Source: CAKRHR01 sp964423195
Lineage (GTDB): Bacteria; Bacillota; Clostridia; Lachnospirales; Lachnospiraceae
Direction: 5' to 3'
Length of the DNA stretch: 37,062 nucleotides
NCBI GenBank assembly: GCA_964423195.1
Contig: CAYRDY010000012.1
Location: forward strand, 1 to 37,062
A program made the translations under genes and the position numbers. Every line of letters begins with the position of its first letter. Position 1 is the first letter of the stretch. A model generated the notes under the pieces. It saw nothing but the letters and a program-made list of their open reading frames with translations, was not told the DNA's origin and made no database searches. Below, piece after piece: positions 8,244 through 16,961 of this stretch.

Positions 8244-9221
8244 ATGAGTGATCATAGAATAAAAACGATAGGTGTTTTGACGAGCGGCGGCGACGCGCCG
8301 GGCATGAATGCGGCCATCCGGGCTGTGGTGCGCACGGCCATCGCTTATGGCTGCAATGTCAAGGGTATTTTGAAGGGATATTCGGGTCTGCTCGATGAGG
8401 AGATCATAGATATGGACGCGGGCAGCGTGTCCGATATTTTAAGTCGCGGCGGCACGATATTATACACGGCCAGATGCGCGGAGTTTCGCACGGAGGAGGG
8501 CCAGAAAAAGGGCGCGGAGATCTGCAGGAAACACGGGATCGACGGCATCGTCATTATCGGCGGCGACGGCTCCTTCCAGGGCGCCCGGAAGCTGGCGGCG
8601 CTGGGCGTCAATACGATCGGTGTCCCGGGCACGATCGATCTCGATATCGCGTGCACGGAGTATACGATCGGATTTGACACGGCGGTCAACACAGCCATGG
8701 AGGCCATTGACAAGGTGCGTGACACCTCGACTTCGCACGAGCGGTGCAGCATCATTGAGGTGATGGGCCGCAGCGCGGGTTATATCGCGCTCTGGTGCGG
8801 TATTGCCAACGGCGCGGAGGATATTCTGCTGCCGGAGGTCTACAATTTTGATGAGTCCGCGCTGATCGACAATATCATCAAAAACAGAAAACGCGGCAAG
8901 AAGCATCACATTATCGTCAACGCCGAGGGCGTCGGTCACTCGACGAGTATGGCCAAGAGAATTGAGGCCGCGACCGGCATCGAGACGCGGGCCACCATTC
9001 TCGGCCATCTGCAGCGCGGCGGCAGCCCGACCTGCAAGGACCGCGTGTACGCCTCGATCATGGGTGCCTACGCTGTGGACGCCTTAGTGGCTGGCAAGAC
9101 AAACCGTGTGGTCGCGTACCGTCACGGCGAGTATGTGGATTATGATATCGAGGATGCGCTGGCTATGGAGAAGGATATTGACCCGTTCCAGTTCAGCGTT
9201 TCAAAGATTTTGTCTGTGTAG
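8244..9221 (+). CDS. pfkA: ATP-dependent 6-phosphofructokinase
   Basis: 325 residues. PfkA phosphorylates fructose 6-phosphate to fructose 1,6-bisphosphate, the committed glycolytic step. G-V-L-T-S-G-G-D-A-P-G-M-N is at the N-terminus and I-I-G-G-D-G-S near residue 100. Gly rather than Asp after G-G-D indicates ATP rather than pyrophosphate as donor. The catalytic segment reads G-T-I-D-L-D-I-A-C-T-E, where many bacterial enzymes have T-I-D-N-D; I believe this variant is common in Lachnospiraceae but cannot check. ATG 8244 has GGAGG 9 nt upstream, whereas ATG 8235 abuts the site. The 87 nt between dnaE and this start contain no clear promoter. The following 228 nt to ktrB hold no gene and no obvious T-tailed terminator. 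Confidence 0.95.
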   Translation: MSDHRIKTIGVLTSGGDAPGMNAAIRAVVRTAIAYGCNVKGILKGYSGLLDEEIIDMDAGSVSDILSRGGTILYTARCAEFRTEEGQKKGAEICRKHGIDGIVIIGGDGSFQGARKLAALGVNTIGVPGTIDLDIACTEYTIGFDTAVNTAMEAIDKVRDTSTSHERCSIIEVMGRSAGYIALWCGIANGAEDILLPEVYNFDESALIDNIIKNRKRGKKHHIIVNAEGVGHSTSMAKRIEAATGIETRATILGHLQRGGSPTCKDRVYASIMGAYAVDALVAGKTNRVVAYRHGEYVDYDIEDALAMEKDIDPFQFSVSKILSV

Positions 9222-9449
9222 CGGCTGTGACGGCGCGGTGCGCGGGCCGGCGGCCATTTGGCTTTGAACGGTTCGAGCCGCGGACGCGATTTAGACGCTT
9301 ATCAGGCGCAATACGGGTGTAGATCAGTGCACAAAAAAGCAGCGGGGCGTATGTCCCGTGACAAACAACCGATCATAAAGGTGTAGGACAAGTGACAATT
9401 CATCTGGACTACACTTTTGTATTTCCGGACATCCGGGAGGAGGGGAGAT

Positions 9450-10820
9450 ATGGCCAAAAAACTGAAGTTATCGACGACGCAGATCATAGCCTTCGGTTTC
9501 ATTCTGCTGATTCTGGCCGGGACGCTGCTTTTGATGCTTCCGGCCGCCTCGGCGGACGGCTCCCCGACTTCGCCGGTGGACGCCCTGTTTACGGCGACCA
9601 CGTCGGCCTGCGTGACGGGACTTGTGACCGTGACGACGGCGCAGCACTGGAGTCTGTTCGGGCAAATCGTCATTCTGATACTGATTCAGTTCGGCGGTCT
9701 GGGTGTGGTTACTTTTACCACGATGTTCCTGATATTTACGGGCAGGCGTATTACGCTGAGACAGCGGATGATCATCCAGGATGCCTACAATCTGGACACC
9801 CTAAACGGCCTCGTGCAGATCACCAAGCGGGTCGTCGAGGGCGCGCTGATTGTGGAGGGCGTGGGCGCCTGTATCTACATGGTGCGCCTGATTCCACGCT
9901 ATGGCGTGGCCTCCGGCATCTGGCGCTCCGTCTTTACGTCGGTCAGCGCTTTCTGTAATGCCGGAATCGATCTGTTCGGCGCGGACAGCATGGCGCCATA
10001 CCGCGGCGACGTGCTGATGAATCTGACGACCATGCTGCTGATCATCCTGGGCGGCCTCGGCTTCTTCGTCTGGTGGGACGTGATCCGCGTGATCAAGGAG
10101 ATCCGGACCGAGGGCGCTAAGGGGCGGATTTTTAAGCGCCTCTCCCTGCAGTCCAAGATGGTGCTGACTGTGACGGGGATTTTGGTCATTGGCGGCGCGG
10201 CGCTGATATTGGCGGCTGACTGGAATCACGCGCAGAGCCTCGGCGGCCTGCCGGTACACGAGAAGATCATGGGGGCGGCATTCCAGTCTGTGACGCTGAG
10301 AACCGCAGGTTTCCAGACGATCCCGCAGGAGAATTTTTCAGGTACCAGTCAGGTCATATCCCTGCTGCTGATGTTTATCGGCGGCTCACCGGGCGGCACG
10401 GCGGGAGGCGTCAAGACAGTGACGGCGGCCATAATCATTCTCAGTGTACTGGCCAATCTCAAGGGGGATAAGGATACGGAGTGCTTCGGACGGCGGATTT
10501 CCGACAGTATGGTGCGCAGAGGTCTGGCCGTGATCATGGTCAGCTTCAGTGTGCTGACGGTCAGTATTCTCGCTATCTCACTGGCGATGCCTCAGGCGGC
10601 GATCATGGATATCATCTACGAGGCCACCTCGGCCATCGCGACGGTGGGACTCAGCCGCTCATTCACGGCCTCGATGAATACGGCCGCAAAGCTGGTGATC
10701 ATTCTGACGATGTATATCGGCCGTATCGGGCCGATCACGATGGCGCTCGCATTTAATGCCCGCTCCAAAAATAAGAAGGCCGGCCGTCAGCTGCCTGAAG
10801 AAAAAATTATGGTGGGTTAA
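9450..10820 (+). CDS. ktrB: Potassium uptake channel subunit, KtrB/TrkH family
   Basis: 456 residues, an integral membrane protein with four M1-P-M2 repeats. The four pore loops can be recognised: T-S-A-C-V-T-G-L near residue 50, A-F-C-N-A-G-I near 170, T-L-R-T-A-G-F near 285 and T-S-A-I-A-T-V-G-L near 395, each with the filter Gly. It moves K+ (often with Na+) across the cytoplasmic membrane and is gated by the KtrA ring encoded next. Start ATG 9450 follows GGGAGGAGGGGAG. The 228 nt upstream contain a weak inverted repeat GTGTAG / CTACAC before TTTTGT. I looked for a c-di-AMP (ydaO) riboswitch there and could not recognise one. Confidence 0.92.
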   Translation: MAKKLKLSTTQIIAFGFILLILAGTLLLMLPAASADGSPTSPVDALFTATTSACVTGLVTVTTAQHWSLFGQIVILILIQFGGLGVVTFTTMFLIFTGRRITLRQRMIIQDAYNLDTLNGLVQITKRVVEGALIVEGVGACIYMVRLIPRYGVASGIWRSVFTSVSAFCNAGIDLFGADSMAPYRGDVLMNLTTMLLIILGGLGFFVWWDVIRVIKEIRTEGAKGRIFKRLSLQSKMVLTVTGILVIGGAALILAADWNHAQSLGGLPVHEKIMGAAFQSVTLRTAGFQTIPQENFSGTSQVISLLLMFIGGSPGGTAGGVKTVTAAIIILSVLANLKGDKDTECFGRRISDSMVRRGLAVIMVSFSVLTVSILAISLAMPQAAIMDIIYEATSAIATVGLSRSFTASMNTAAKLVIILTMYIGRIGPITMALAFNARSKNKKAGRQLPEEKIMVG

Positions 10821-10863
10821 AGGAATAGGAGAAGAAGTTTGGAATTAATCTTCCAAATACACC

Positions 10864-10904
10864 TTGATGACGCACTAAAGTGCGTCAGGAAAGAGGAAAC
10901 TATG
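10864..10904 (+). repeat. 41-bp hairpin-RBS leader repeat, copy 2 (before ktrA)
   Basis: TTGATGA is followed by a perfect 7-8 bp stem GACGCACT / AGTGCGTC, then AGGAAAGAGGAAACT and the ATG of ktrA at 10902. It matches the element before dnaE at 36 of 41 positions. It lies 43 nt after the ktrB stop and carries the ribosome binding site of ktrA. Confidence 0.8.
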
Positions 10905-11564
10905 GCAAAAAAACAGTTTGTAGTGGTCGGGCTCGGACAGTACGGTCTGAGCGTAGCCAGGACCCTGTGCCGGATGGGGAGTGAGGTGCTGGCGGTTGAT
11001 CGGGATGAGGAGAAGGTTCAGGACATCGCCAATGATGTGACCTATGCCGTGGCGGCGGACGCGACGGACGAGGAAGTCATGGAGAATCTCGGCGTCTCCG
11101 ACATGGACGCCGCGGTGGTCGCGCTGACGGGGAATATGGAGTCGAGCATCATGGCGACGATCATATTGAAGGAGCTGGGCGTTCCGCAGGTGATCGTGAA
11201 GGCCTCCAGCGAGATCCACAAAAAGATTGCCCTCAAGGTGGGCGCGGATTCCGTCGTCTTTCCTGAGACAGAGATGGGCGTGCGCACGGCCAAAAACCTG
11301 ACGGCCTCCAATTTTATCGATCTGGCGGAACTGTCGCCGGATTTCAGCATTATCGAGGTGGCGATGCACGACGAGTGGGTCGGGCGCAGCCTGCGCGAGG
11401 TCGGTTTCAGGGAGAAGCACGGCGTCAATGTGATCGCGATCAATGACAACGGGCACATTGAGGTTCATTTGGATCCCAATCAGAAGCTGTTAAGTCACCA
11501 GTATCTGGTGGTGATCGGCGATAATAAGGATTTGAGAAAGTTAGAGGGCCGGAGATTTTTATGA
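10902..11564 (+). CDS. ktrA: Potassium uptake regulatory subunit, KtrA/TrkA family
   Basis: 220 residues with an RCK_N Rossmann domain (G-L-G-Q-Y-G near residue 9, V-D-R-D after strand 2) and an RCK_C domain from about residue 135. RCK proteins form an octameric ring on KtrB and gate it with bound ATP/ADP; RCK_C commonly binds c-di-AMP in Firmicutes. ATG 10902 is chosen because M-A-K-K-Q-F-V-V-V-G-L-G is the normal start; the in-frame residues upstream come from the leader repeat. The gene ends in an ATGA overlap with the following methyltransferase gene. Confidence 0.93.
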   Translation: MAKKQFVVVGLGQYGLSVARTLCRMGSEVLAVDRDEEKVQDIANDVTYAVAADATDEEVMENLGVSDMDAAVVALTGNMESSIMATIILKELGVPQVIVKASSEIHKKIALKVGADSVVFPETEMGVRTAKNLTASNFIDLAELSPDFSIIEVAMHDEWVGRSLREVGFREKHGVNVIAINDNGHIEVHLDPNQKLLSHQYLVVIGDNKDLRKLEGRRFL

Positions 11565-12331
11565 TCAGCAGCAGCGCAAACCCGCAGATGAAACAGATTG
11601 CGGCGATGATGAAGAAGGCGGACGCGAGGGACGCGGCGGATGCCTATGTCGTTGAGGGACTCCGAATGGTTCGGGAGATTCCGGCGCGGTTGAGGCTCAA
11701 AGTTTTTGTGTCCGAGCGTTTCCTTGGGAAAAATCCGCCGCCCGCGGCGGATGCGGTATGTGTCTCCGACAAGGTGTTTAAGGGGGTCAGCGACACCGTG
11801 ACCCCGCAGGGCATTATGGCGGTCGTCCGTCAGCAGCACTATACACTGGCAGATATTCTCTCTCGTTCAAATCCTCTGATCCTTGTGCTGGAGTCTGTAC
11901 AGGATCCGGGCAATCTGGGGACGATGATCCGGATGGCCGAGGCGGCAGGCGCCGCGGGCGTGATCATGAACAGGACGACGGCCGATATCTATCAGCCCAA
12001 GGTGGTGCGCGCGACGATGGGTTCGATTTTCAGAGTGCCCTACTTTTATGCGGATGATTTGCCGGAAACCGTGCGGCGTCTGCGCCAGGCGGGCGTGCGC
12101 CTGTACGCGGCACATCTCGCCGGGGCGTCGGATTATGATAAACAGGATTACACGGGGGCGTCGGCATTTTTTATCGGCAACGAGGGCGCCGGCCTTTCGG
12201 AAGAGCTGGCGGGTCTGGCGGATGTCCATATCAGGATTCCGATGGCCGGACAGGTGGAATCACTCAATGCCGCTATGTCCGCCACGATTTTGATGTATGA
12301 GGCGGCCAGGCAGCGGCGGATGCGTGTTTAG
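11561..12331 (+). CDS. SPOUT (TrmH/SpoU) RNA 2'-O-methyltransferase
   Basis: 256 residues. An N-terminal substrate-binding domain (about residues 1-95) precedes the SPOUT knot. Motif 1 is L-E-S-V-Q-D-P-G-N-L-G-T, motif 2 F-I-G-N-E-G-A-G-L and motif 3 I-P-M-A-G-Q-V-E-S-L-N. The conserved Asn and Arg of motif 1 are present. These enzymes methylate ribose 2'-OH in rRNA or tRNA using AdoMet; the closest common annotation is RlmB-like 23S rRNA methyltransferase, but the target base cannot be assigned. It overlaps ktrA by ATGA. A second, distinct SpoU protein is encoded at 30912-31739. Confidence 0.88.
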   Translation: MISSSANPQMKQIAAMMKKADARDAADAYVVEGLRMVREIPARLRLKVFVSERFLGKNPPPAADAVCVSDKVFKGVSDTVTPQGIMAVVRQQHYTLADILSRSNPLILVLESVQDPGNLGTMIRMAEAAGAAGVIMNRTTADIYQPKVVRATMGSIFRVPYFYADDLPETVRRLRQAGVRLYAAHLAGASDYDKQDYTGASAFFIGNEGAGLSEELAGLADVHIRIPMAGQVESLNAAMSATILMYEAARQRRMRV

Positions 12332-12485
12332 CGCCAGCCAAAAAGACGCGCGCGAACTCTGGATATACGATAGGCGTTTGCGGTGCTGTGCGCCGTCGGC
12401 TCGACTTTACCCCCCCCGGCAAATTGCGCGCGCGAATTTTGCTGATATCGGCGCGGATTTAAGATAAGGAATTGGAGGATGGATG

Positions 12486-13475
12486 ATGAGTATCAGTCTG
12501 AAGGGCAGGAGTTTTTTGACGCTCAGGGATTTTTCAAGGGAGGAGATTGTCTATCTGCTCGATCTGGCGGCGGAACTGAAGGCGAAGAAAAAACAGGGCA
12601 TTCCCCATGAGATACACAGGGGGAAAAATATTGCCCTGATCTTTGAAAAGACAAGCACGCGGACGCGCTGCGCCTTTGAGGTGGCGGCGCATGACCTGGG
12701 GATGAATACCACCTATCTCGACCCGTCGGCATCTCAGATCGGCAAAAAGGAGAGCATCGCGGACACGGCAAGGGTCCTTGGCCGCATGTTTGACGGGATA
12801 GAATACCGCGGTTACGGACAGGAGATTGTCGAGGAACTGGCGCAGAAAGCCGGCGTGCCGGTGTGGAACGGCCTCACCAATGAATATCACCCGACGCAGA
12901 TGCTGGCGGATATGCTCACGATCAGGGAACACTTCGGGAAACTGGAGGGGCTTACCCTGGCCTATCTCGGTGACGCCCGCTATAATATGGGCAACTCTCT
13001 GATGATCGCCTGTGCTAAGCTGGGTCTGAATTTTACAGCCTGCACCGACAAAAATTATTTTCCGGATCAGGCGCTGGTGGCCTACTGCAGGGCCGAGGCG
13101 CAAAAGACAGGGGCTTTGATCACGCTGACAGAGGATGTGATGGCGGGCACAAAGGGCGCGGACATTATTTACACGGATGTCTGGGTGTCCATGGGCGAGC
13201 CGGACGAGGTCTGGAAGACAAGGATCGAGGAACTGACGCCGTACAAGGTGACGAGAGCGGTGATGGAGCATGCGGGGCCGCAGGCCGTCTTTATGCATTG
13301 TCTGCCGGCTTTTCACGACCACAAGACGGTGATCGGCAGGGAAATGGGCGAGAAATACGGTTTTGAGGATCTGGAAGTGACGGACGAGGTGTTCGAGGGC
13401 GAGCAGTCGATTGTATTTGATGAGGCCGAAAATCGTATGCACACGATCAAGGCCGTGATGGCGGCGACGCTGTAG
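12486..13475 (+). CDS. argF: Ornithine carbamoyltransferase
   Basis: 329 residues. It joins carbamoyl phosphate and ornithine to citrulline, or runs in reverse in the arginine deiminase pathway. The carbamoyl-phosphate motif S-T-R-T-R is near residue 55, H-P-T-Q near residue 135, the ornithine loop with S-M-G-E near residue 235 and H-C-L-P-A-F near residue 272. The sequence resembles the longer, E. coli-like group (argF/arcB), so anabolic or catabolic use is open; no other arginine gene is nearby. ATG 12486 is preferred because GGAGG (12474-12478) is 7 nt away and the protein then starts M-S-I-S-L-K-G-R. The 154 nt upstream hold a C8 run and two similar GCGCGCGAA stretches, but no clear promoter. 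Confidence 0.94.
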   Translation: MSISLKGRSFLTLRDFSREEIVYLLDLAAELKAKKKQGIPHEIHRGKNIALIFEKTSTRTRCAFEVAAHDLGMNTTYLDPSASQIGKKESIADTARVLGRMFDGIEYRGYGQEIVEELAQKAGVPVWNGLTNEYHPTQMLADMLTIREHFGKLEGLTLAYLGDARYNMGNSLMIACAKLGLNFTACTDKNYFPDQALVAYCRAEAQKTGALITLTEDVMAGTKGADIIYTDVWVSMGEPDEVWKTRIEELTPYKVTRAVMEHAGPQAVFMHCLPAFHDHKTVIGREMGEKYGFEDLEVTDEVFEGEQSIVFDEAENRMHTIKAVMAATL

Positions 13476-13477
13476 AG

Positions 13478-14404
13478 ATGATGGGCATTTCAGGCGGCGT
13501 CATGTGGGCAGGGAATCGGCCTTTGAATCCGAATGGTTTCGGCGCGGACGTTCTGCGGCAGCTTCCCGAAGATTCGATGTTCAGAAAGATTTATGTTTAT
13601 GAGTGTCTGGCGTCGACAAACGACACCGCTGGGGAGATGGCCGCGGCTGGCGCCGCGGCCGGGACAGTCGTGATCGCCGGCCGGCAGACGGCCGGCCGGG
13701 GACGGCGCGGCCGCATTTGGGTATCGCCCGCCGGAGAAAATATTTATATGAGTTTTATCCTGCGGCCGGATCTGCGGTCGGAGGCTGCCCCGATGGTGAC
13801 ACTGGTGTGCGCCCTGGCGGTCAGGGAGGCTCTGGCAGCTCAGGGCCTGGAGGCACTGATCAAATGGCCGAATGACATCATCTTAAGCGGCCGGAAGGTC
13901 TGCGGCATACTGACAGAGATGCGCGCCGAGGGGGAGCAAATTCTCTATATTGTCTGCGGGATCGGCATCAATGTGCGTCAGCGCCGGTTTCCGCCTGAGA
14001 TCGCTGGTGCGGCGACATCGATGGTGGTGGAGCGCGAAGCCGATTATTCGTGCAGCCGGATCGCCGCCTCGGTGCTTGCGGCGTTTGAAAAATATTTTGG
14101 ACGCCTGATCGCCCGCGGCGACCTGCGGGAGCTTCGCGAACTTTACGACCGTTATCTGGTCAACAGGGACCGCGAGGTGATCATCGAGGACGGCGCGCGG
14201 GCAGATGCGAGCGGCGGGAGTGCCGCGCAGACGGCTGGAGAGGAGCGTGCGGAAAGCGCGCAGGCAGGCGATAACTGTGTGCGCGTCTCTGGCATCGCCC
14301 GCGGCATTGACGACAAAGGGCGCCTTCTGGTGGAGACGGACGGACAGATTCTCAGGGTGTTGTCGGGCGAGGTCTCGGTGCGAGGCGTGCTCGGATATGT
14401 GTGA
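13478..14404 (+). CDS. birA: Biotin--[acetyl-CoA-carboxylase] ligase, without DNA-binding domain
   Basis: 308 residues. The ligase makes biotinyl-AMP and transfers biotin to a carboxylase carrier protein. The core shows S-T-N-D-T, then G-R-Q-T-A-G-R-G-R-R-G-R-x-W near residue 70 and K-W-P-N-D near residue 130. No helix-turn-helix precedes the core, so it is a class I ligase that should not act as a repressor. Between two strands of the C-terminal domain lies an Ala/Ser/Glu-rich insert of about 28 residues (roughly 245-272), probably disordered. ATG 13478 starts 2 nt after the argF stop and has no good binding site, so translation may be coupled or begin at a later Met. Its last 35 bases are duplicated downstream (14520-14553). 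Confidence 0.9.
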   Translation: MMGISGGVMWAGNRPLNPNGFGADVLRQLPEDSMFRKIYVYECLASTNDTAGEMAAAGAAAGTVVIAGRQTAGRGRRGRIWVSPAGENIYMSFILRPDLRSEAAPMVTLVCALAVREALAAQGLEALIKWPNDIILSGRKVCGILTEMRAEGEQILYIVCGIGINVRQRRFPPEIAGAATSMVVEREADYSCSRIAASVLAAFEKYFGRLIARGDLRELRELYDRYLVNRDREVIIEDGARADASGGSAAQTAGEERAESAQAGDNCVRVSGIARGIDDKGRLLVETDGQILRVLSGEVSVRGVLGYV

Positions 14405-14663
14405 GCGACGGCGTGAGCGCGCGAGGGCGCGCAGGGCAAGTGTGATCGGTTGCATAAGCGCGCGAGAGATATGTGACCGGCTGCATGAGCGCGCAGGATG
14501 TTGCCGGCGNNNNNNNNNNAGGTCTCGGTGCGTGGCGTACTCGGATATGTGTGAGCGACGGCGAGGGCGCGCAGGACAAGTGTGATCGGTTGCATGAGCG
14601 CGCGGGATATGTGGCCGGCTGCATGAGCGCGTGAGGATTATGTGACCGGCATCGCGCGCTTGG
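14370..14663 (+). repeat. Tandem duplication of the birA 3' end and a 29-31 bp minisatellite
   Basis: A segment from 14370 (end of birA) to about 14500 is repeated, with substitutions and small indels, from 14520 to about 14640. The copy encodes the same V-S-V-R-G-V-L-G-Y-V end of BirA but has no gene before it. Inside both copies a smaller unit TGTGA(T/C)CGG(T/C)TGCAT is followed by GAGCGCGCG. It starts at 14441, 14472, 14581 and 14610, with a decayed fifth unit at 14641. The divergence between copies argues against a simple assembly artefact. The 293 bases between birA and the next gene contain nothing else. Confidence 0.85.
14510..14519. other. Assembly gap of 10 N within the tandem duplication
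   Basis: Ten N lie between the two copies of the duplicated segment. The repeat probably caused the break, so the true copy number is uncertain. Confidence 0.95.
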
Positions 14664-14697
14664 AAAGGTGGCCGGCGGTCAGAATACGGAGGGGAAC

Positions 14698-15036
14698 ATG
14701 TATCAGGAACAGATTGTATTATGCGCTTCAAGCGCATATGAGAAAAAATTCTACTTCAACGAGGATTTCTCCGCGCTGCCTGATCAGATCAAGGATGAGC
14801 TCAAAATCATGTGCGTTCTCTATACCGAGGAGGTGGGCGGAGTGCTCACGCTGGTCTTTGACGATGACGGGAATCTGAGCCTCAATGTCATCTCCGAGGA
14901 GGATGACATCCTATTTGACGAGATCGGTTCCGCGCTGAAGATCAAGCAGCTTCGGGAACAGAAGCGGGATCTGTTTGAGGCGCTGGAGACTTACTATAAA
15001 GTGTTCTTTCTGGGGGAGGATGCGGATGAAGAATAG
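14698..15036 (+). CDS. Small conserved protein of Lachnospiraceae (probably DUF6145)
   Basis: 112 residues, acidic, with no signal peptide or membrane segment. The sequence M-Y-Q-E-Q-I-V-L-C-A-S-S-A-Y-E-K-K-F-Y-F-N and the following V-G-G-V-L-T-L-V-F-D-D-D-G-N-L match my memory of a family found next to coaX in Lachnospiraceae; the DUF number is from memory. Function is unknown. GGAGGGG (14688-14694) is well placed for ATG 14698. The 3' end overlaps coaX by 11 nt, so the two are co-translated. Confidence 0.75.
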   Translation: MYQEQIVLCASSAYEKKFYFNEDFSALPDQIKDELKIMCVLYTEEVGGVLTLVFDDDGNLSLNVISEEDDILFDEIGSALKIKQLREQKRDLFEALETYYKVFFLGEDADEE

Positions 15037-15817
15037 GCAGTTGCTTCTGGCCGTGGATATCGGGAATACCAATATCACCTGCGGCATTTTTGATGAGGAC
15101 AGCGTGGTCGCGAATTTCAGGATGACGACACAGCTGGCGCGGACTTCCGATGAGTACGGAATGTTTATCAGCGAGCTGATCATCAACAATGGATTCGAAG
15201 TGCGGGATTTTGTCGATGTGGTCGTGGCCTCGGTGGTCCCGAATGTCATGTATTCGTTTGTCAACGGCATCAAAAAATATATGCATCTGGATCCGATCAT
15301 CGTGGGGCCGGGCATCCGGACCGGCATCCGGATCGGCGCGGAAAATCCGAAGGAGGTCGGCGCGGATCTGATTGTCGACGCTGTGGCGGTGAAGGAAATT
15401 TACGGCGTGCCGGCGATTGTGGTCGATTATGGCACGGCCACGACCTTTGAGCTGGTGCTGGGCGACGGCACCCTGGACTCGGTCGTCATCTGTCCGGGCA
15501 TCCGGCTGAGCACGAGCGCTCTGTTTACGGGCGCGGCGAAGCTGCCGGAGATCGAGATCAAAAAGCCGAAAACGATCCTGGGCAAGGAGACGACGGCCTG
15601 TATCCAGGCGGGTATCGTTTACGGGACGATCGGACAGACGGAGTATATTATCCGAAAAATGATCGAGGAGTCCGGACTTCAGGACGTGAAGACTGTCGCC
15701 ACCGGCGGACTCGGCAAGCTGATCGCCAATGAGACGGACAGCATTCAGATCTATGATAATATGCTGACGCTCAAAGGTCTGCGCCTGATCCGCAACCGCT
15801 GCCGCGGAAAGACCTAA
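15026..15817 (+). CDS. coaX: Type III pantothenate kinase CoaX
   Basis: 263 residues. CoaX phosphorylates pantothenate, the first step of coenzyme A synthesis; type III enzymes are insensitive to CoA feedback. It has the ASKHA-fold motifs D-I-G-N-T-N near residue 9, G-P-G-I-R-T-G near 95 and V-D-Y-G-T-A-T-T-F near 132. ATG 15026 is favoured by GGGGGAGG 6 nt upstream; ATG 15020 is possible. A CoA kinase next to CoA-consuming enzymes is not unusual here, because the BMC locus lies beyond a terminator and is independent. Confidence 0.95.
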   Translation: MKNRQLLLAVDIGNTNITCGIFDEDSVVANFRMTTQLARTSDEYGMFISELIINNGFEVRDFVDVVVASVVPNVMYSFVNGIKKYMHLDPIIVGPGIRTGIRIGAENPKEVGADLIVDAVAVKEIYGVPAIVVDYGTATTFELVLGDGTLDSVVICPGIRLSTSALFTGAAKLPEIEIKKPKTILGKETTACIQAGIVYGTIGQTEYIIRKMIEESGLQDVKTVATGGLGKLIANETDSIQIYDNMLTLKGLRLIRNRCRGKT

Positions 15818-15917
15818 GCGAGGCGACGCTGTCTTGGATGGCGCGGGCAGTTTTAAAGCCGGAGGAACCGCCGGTGAGAAATCTAAGCGGGCCGGCCGCT
15901 GTCATGGAAGGTGAGGT

Positions 15918-16961
15918 ATGAAAATCGGGAACGTGGCGCTTGACAATCCGCTGGTGCTTGCGCCGATGGCGGGTGTGACAGACCTGCCGTTTCGGCTGCT
16001 GTGCAGAGAACAGGGATGCGGCCTTGTCTATACGGAGATGATCAGCGCCAAGGGCATCTATTACAATAACAAAAATACGGGACAGCTGCTTCAGATCCGG
16101 GAGGATGAGCGGCCGGTGTCGCTGCAGCTCTTTGGCAGCGATCCGGACATCATCTCCGAGATGGCGAAGCGCATAGAGCATCTGAATTTTGACATACTGG
16201 ATATCAATATGGGCTGTCCGGTGCCGAAGGTGGTCAACAACGGCGAGGGCAGTGCCCTGATGGAGCGGCCGGAACTGGTGGGCGAGATTGTGGAGAAAAC
16301 CGCGCGCGCCATTCAAAAACCGGTGACGGTGAAAATCCGCAAGGGCTTTACGGCAGAACATATCAATGCCGTGGAGATCGCCCATATCGCCCAGGAGAGC
16401 GGGGCGGCTGCCGTGGCGGTCCACGCTCGGACGCGCACGCAGTATTACAGCGGCCGGGCAGACTGGGGGATCATCCGGCAGGTCAAGGAAAGACTGACAG
16501 TGCCGGTGATCGGCAACGGCGATGTCCGCTCGCCGGAGGATGTGGCCGCCATGATGCGTGAGACAGGCTGTGACGGCGTGATGATCGGCCGCGGCGCGCA
16601 GGGCAATCCGTGGCTGTTTGGCCGAGCGCTGACTTATCTCAGGGAGGGCAGACTGCCGCCCGAACCGGACATCCATGCGGTTGTGCAGATGATTTTAAGG
16701 CATGCCCGCATGCTGATCGATCTGAAGGGCGAGTATACGGGCATTCGGGAGATGCGAAAACATACGGCGTGGTACACGGCGGGCTTTCCAAATTCATCGA
16801 GACTGCGCAGCCGGATCAACGGCGCGGAATCCTTTGTGGAATTTGAAAAAATGCTGTTGGAATTTGAGAAAATGCTGTTGGAATTTGAAGAAACGCCGCC
16901 GCTGCGGCGGCAGGAAAAATTGCAGAAAATAAATGATGTGGAAGGGAATAAAAATGGCTGA
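15918..16961 (+). CDS. dusB: tRNA-dihydrouridine synthase, DusB type
   Basis: 347 residues. Dus enzymes reduce uridine in the tRNA D-loop with FMN and NADPH. A TIM barrel starts L-A-P-M-A-G-V-T-D near residue 14. The catalytic Cys lies in M-G-C-P-V-P-K near residue 100, followed by K-I-R-K-G near 140 and H-A-R-T-R near 170. G-N-G-D-V and G-R-G-A-Q-G-N-P-W-L-F bind the FMN phosphate. The C-terminus is odd: three 21-bp repeats encode V/L-E-F-E-K-M-L units. GGAAGGTGAGG precedes the start. The stop overlaps greA by 8 nt. The 100 nt between coaX and dusB contain no gene. Confidence 0.94.
   Translation: MKIGNVALDNPLVLAPMAGVTDLPFRLLCREQGCGLVYTEMISAKGIYYNNKNTGQLLQIREDERPVSLQLFGSDPDIISEMAKRIEHLNFDILDINMGCPVPKVVNNGEGSALMERPELVGEIVEKTARAIQKPVTVKIRKGFTAEHINAVEIAHIAQESGAAAVAVHARTRTQYYSGRADWGIIRQVKERLTVPVIGNGDVRSPEDVAAMMRETGCDGVMIGRGAQGNPWLFGRALTYLREGRLPPEPDIHAVVQMILRHARMLIDLKGEYTGIREMRKHTAWYTAGFPNSSRLRSRINGAESFVEFEKMLLEFEKMLLEFEETPPLRRQEKLQKINDVEGNKNG
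16836..16898 (+). repeat. Three 21-bp tandem repeats in the 3' end of dusB
   Basis: Units at 16836-16856, 16857-16877 and 16878-16898 share (G/T)TGGAATTTGA(A/G)(A/G)AAA; the third is diverged after the first 16 bases. They keep the reading frame and extend a predicted helix by seven residues each. Confidence 0.85.

Noticed and set aside
9222..9449. c-di-AMP (ydaO) riboswitch before the potassium transporter
   Set aside because: I could not find the conserved core; only a weak GTGTAG / CTACAC inverted repeat is present.
14441..14663. Regular 29-31 bp repeats as a possible CRISPR array
   Set aside because: Units are adjacent with no unique spacers and drift in sequence, so this is a minisatellite within a larger duplication.
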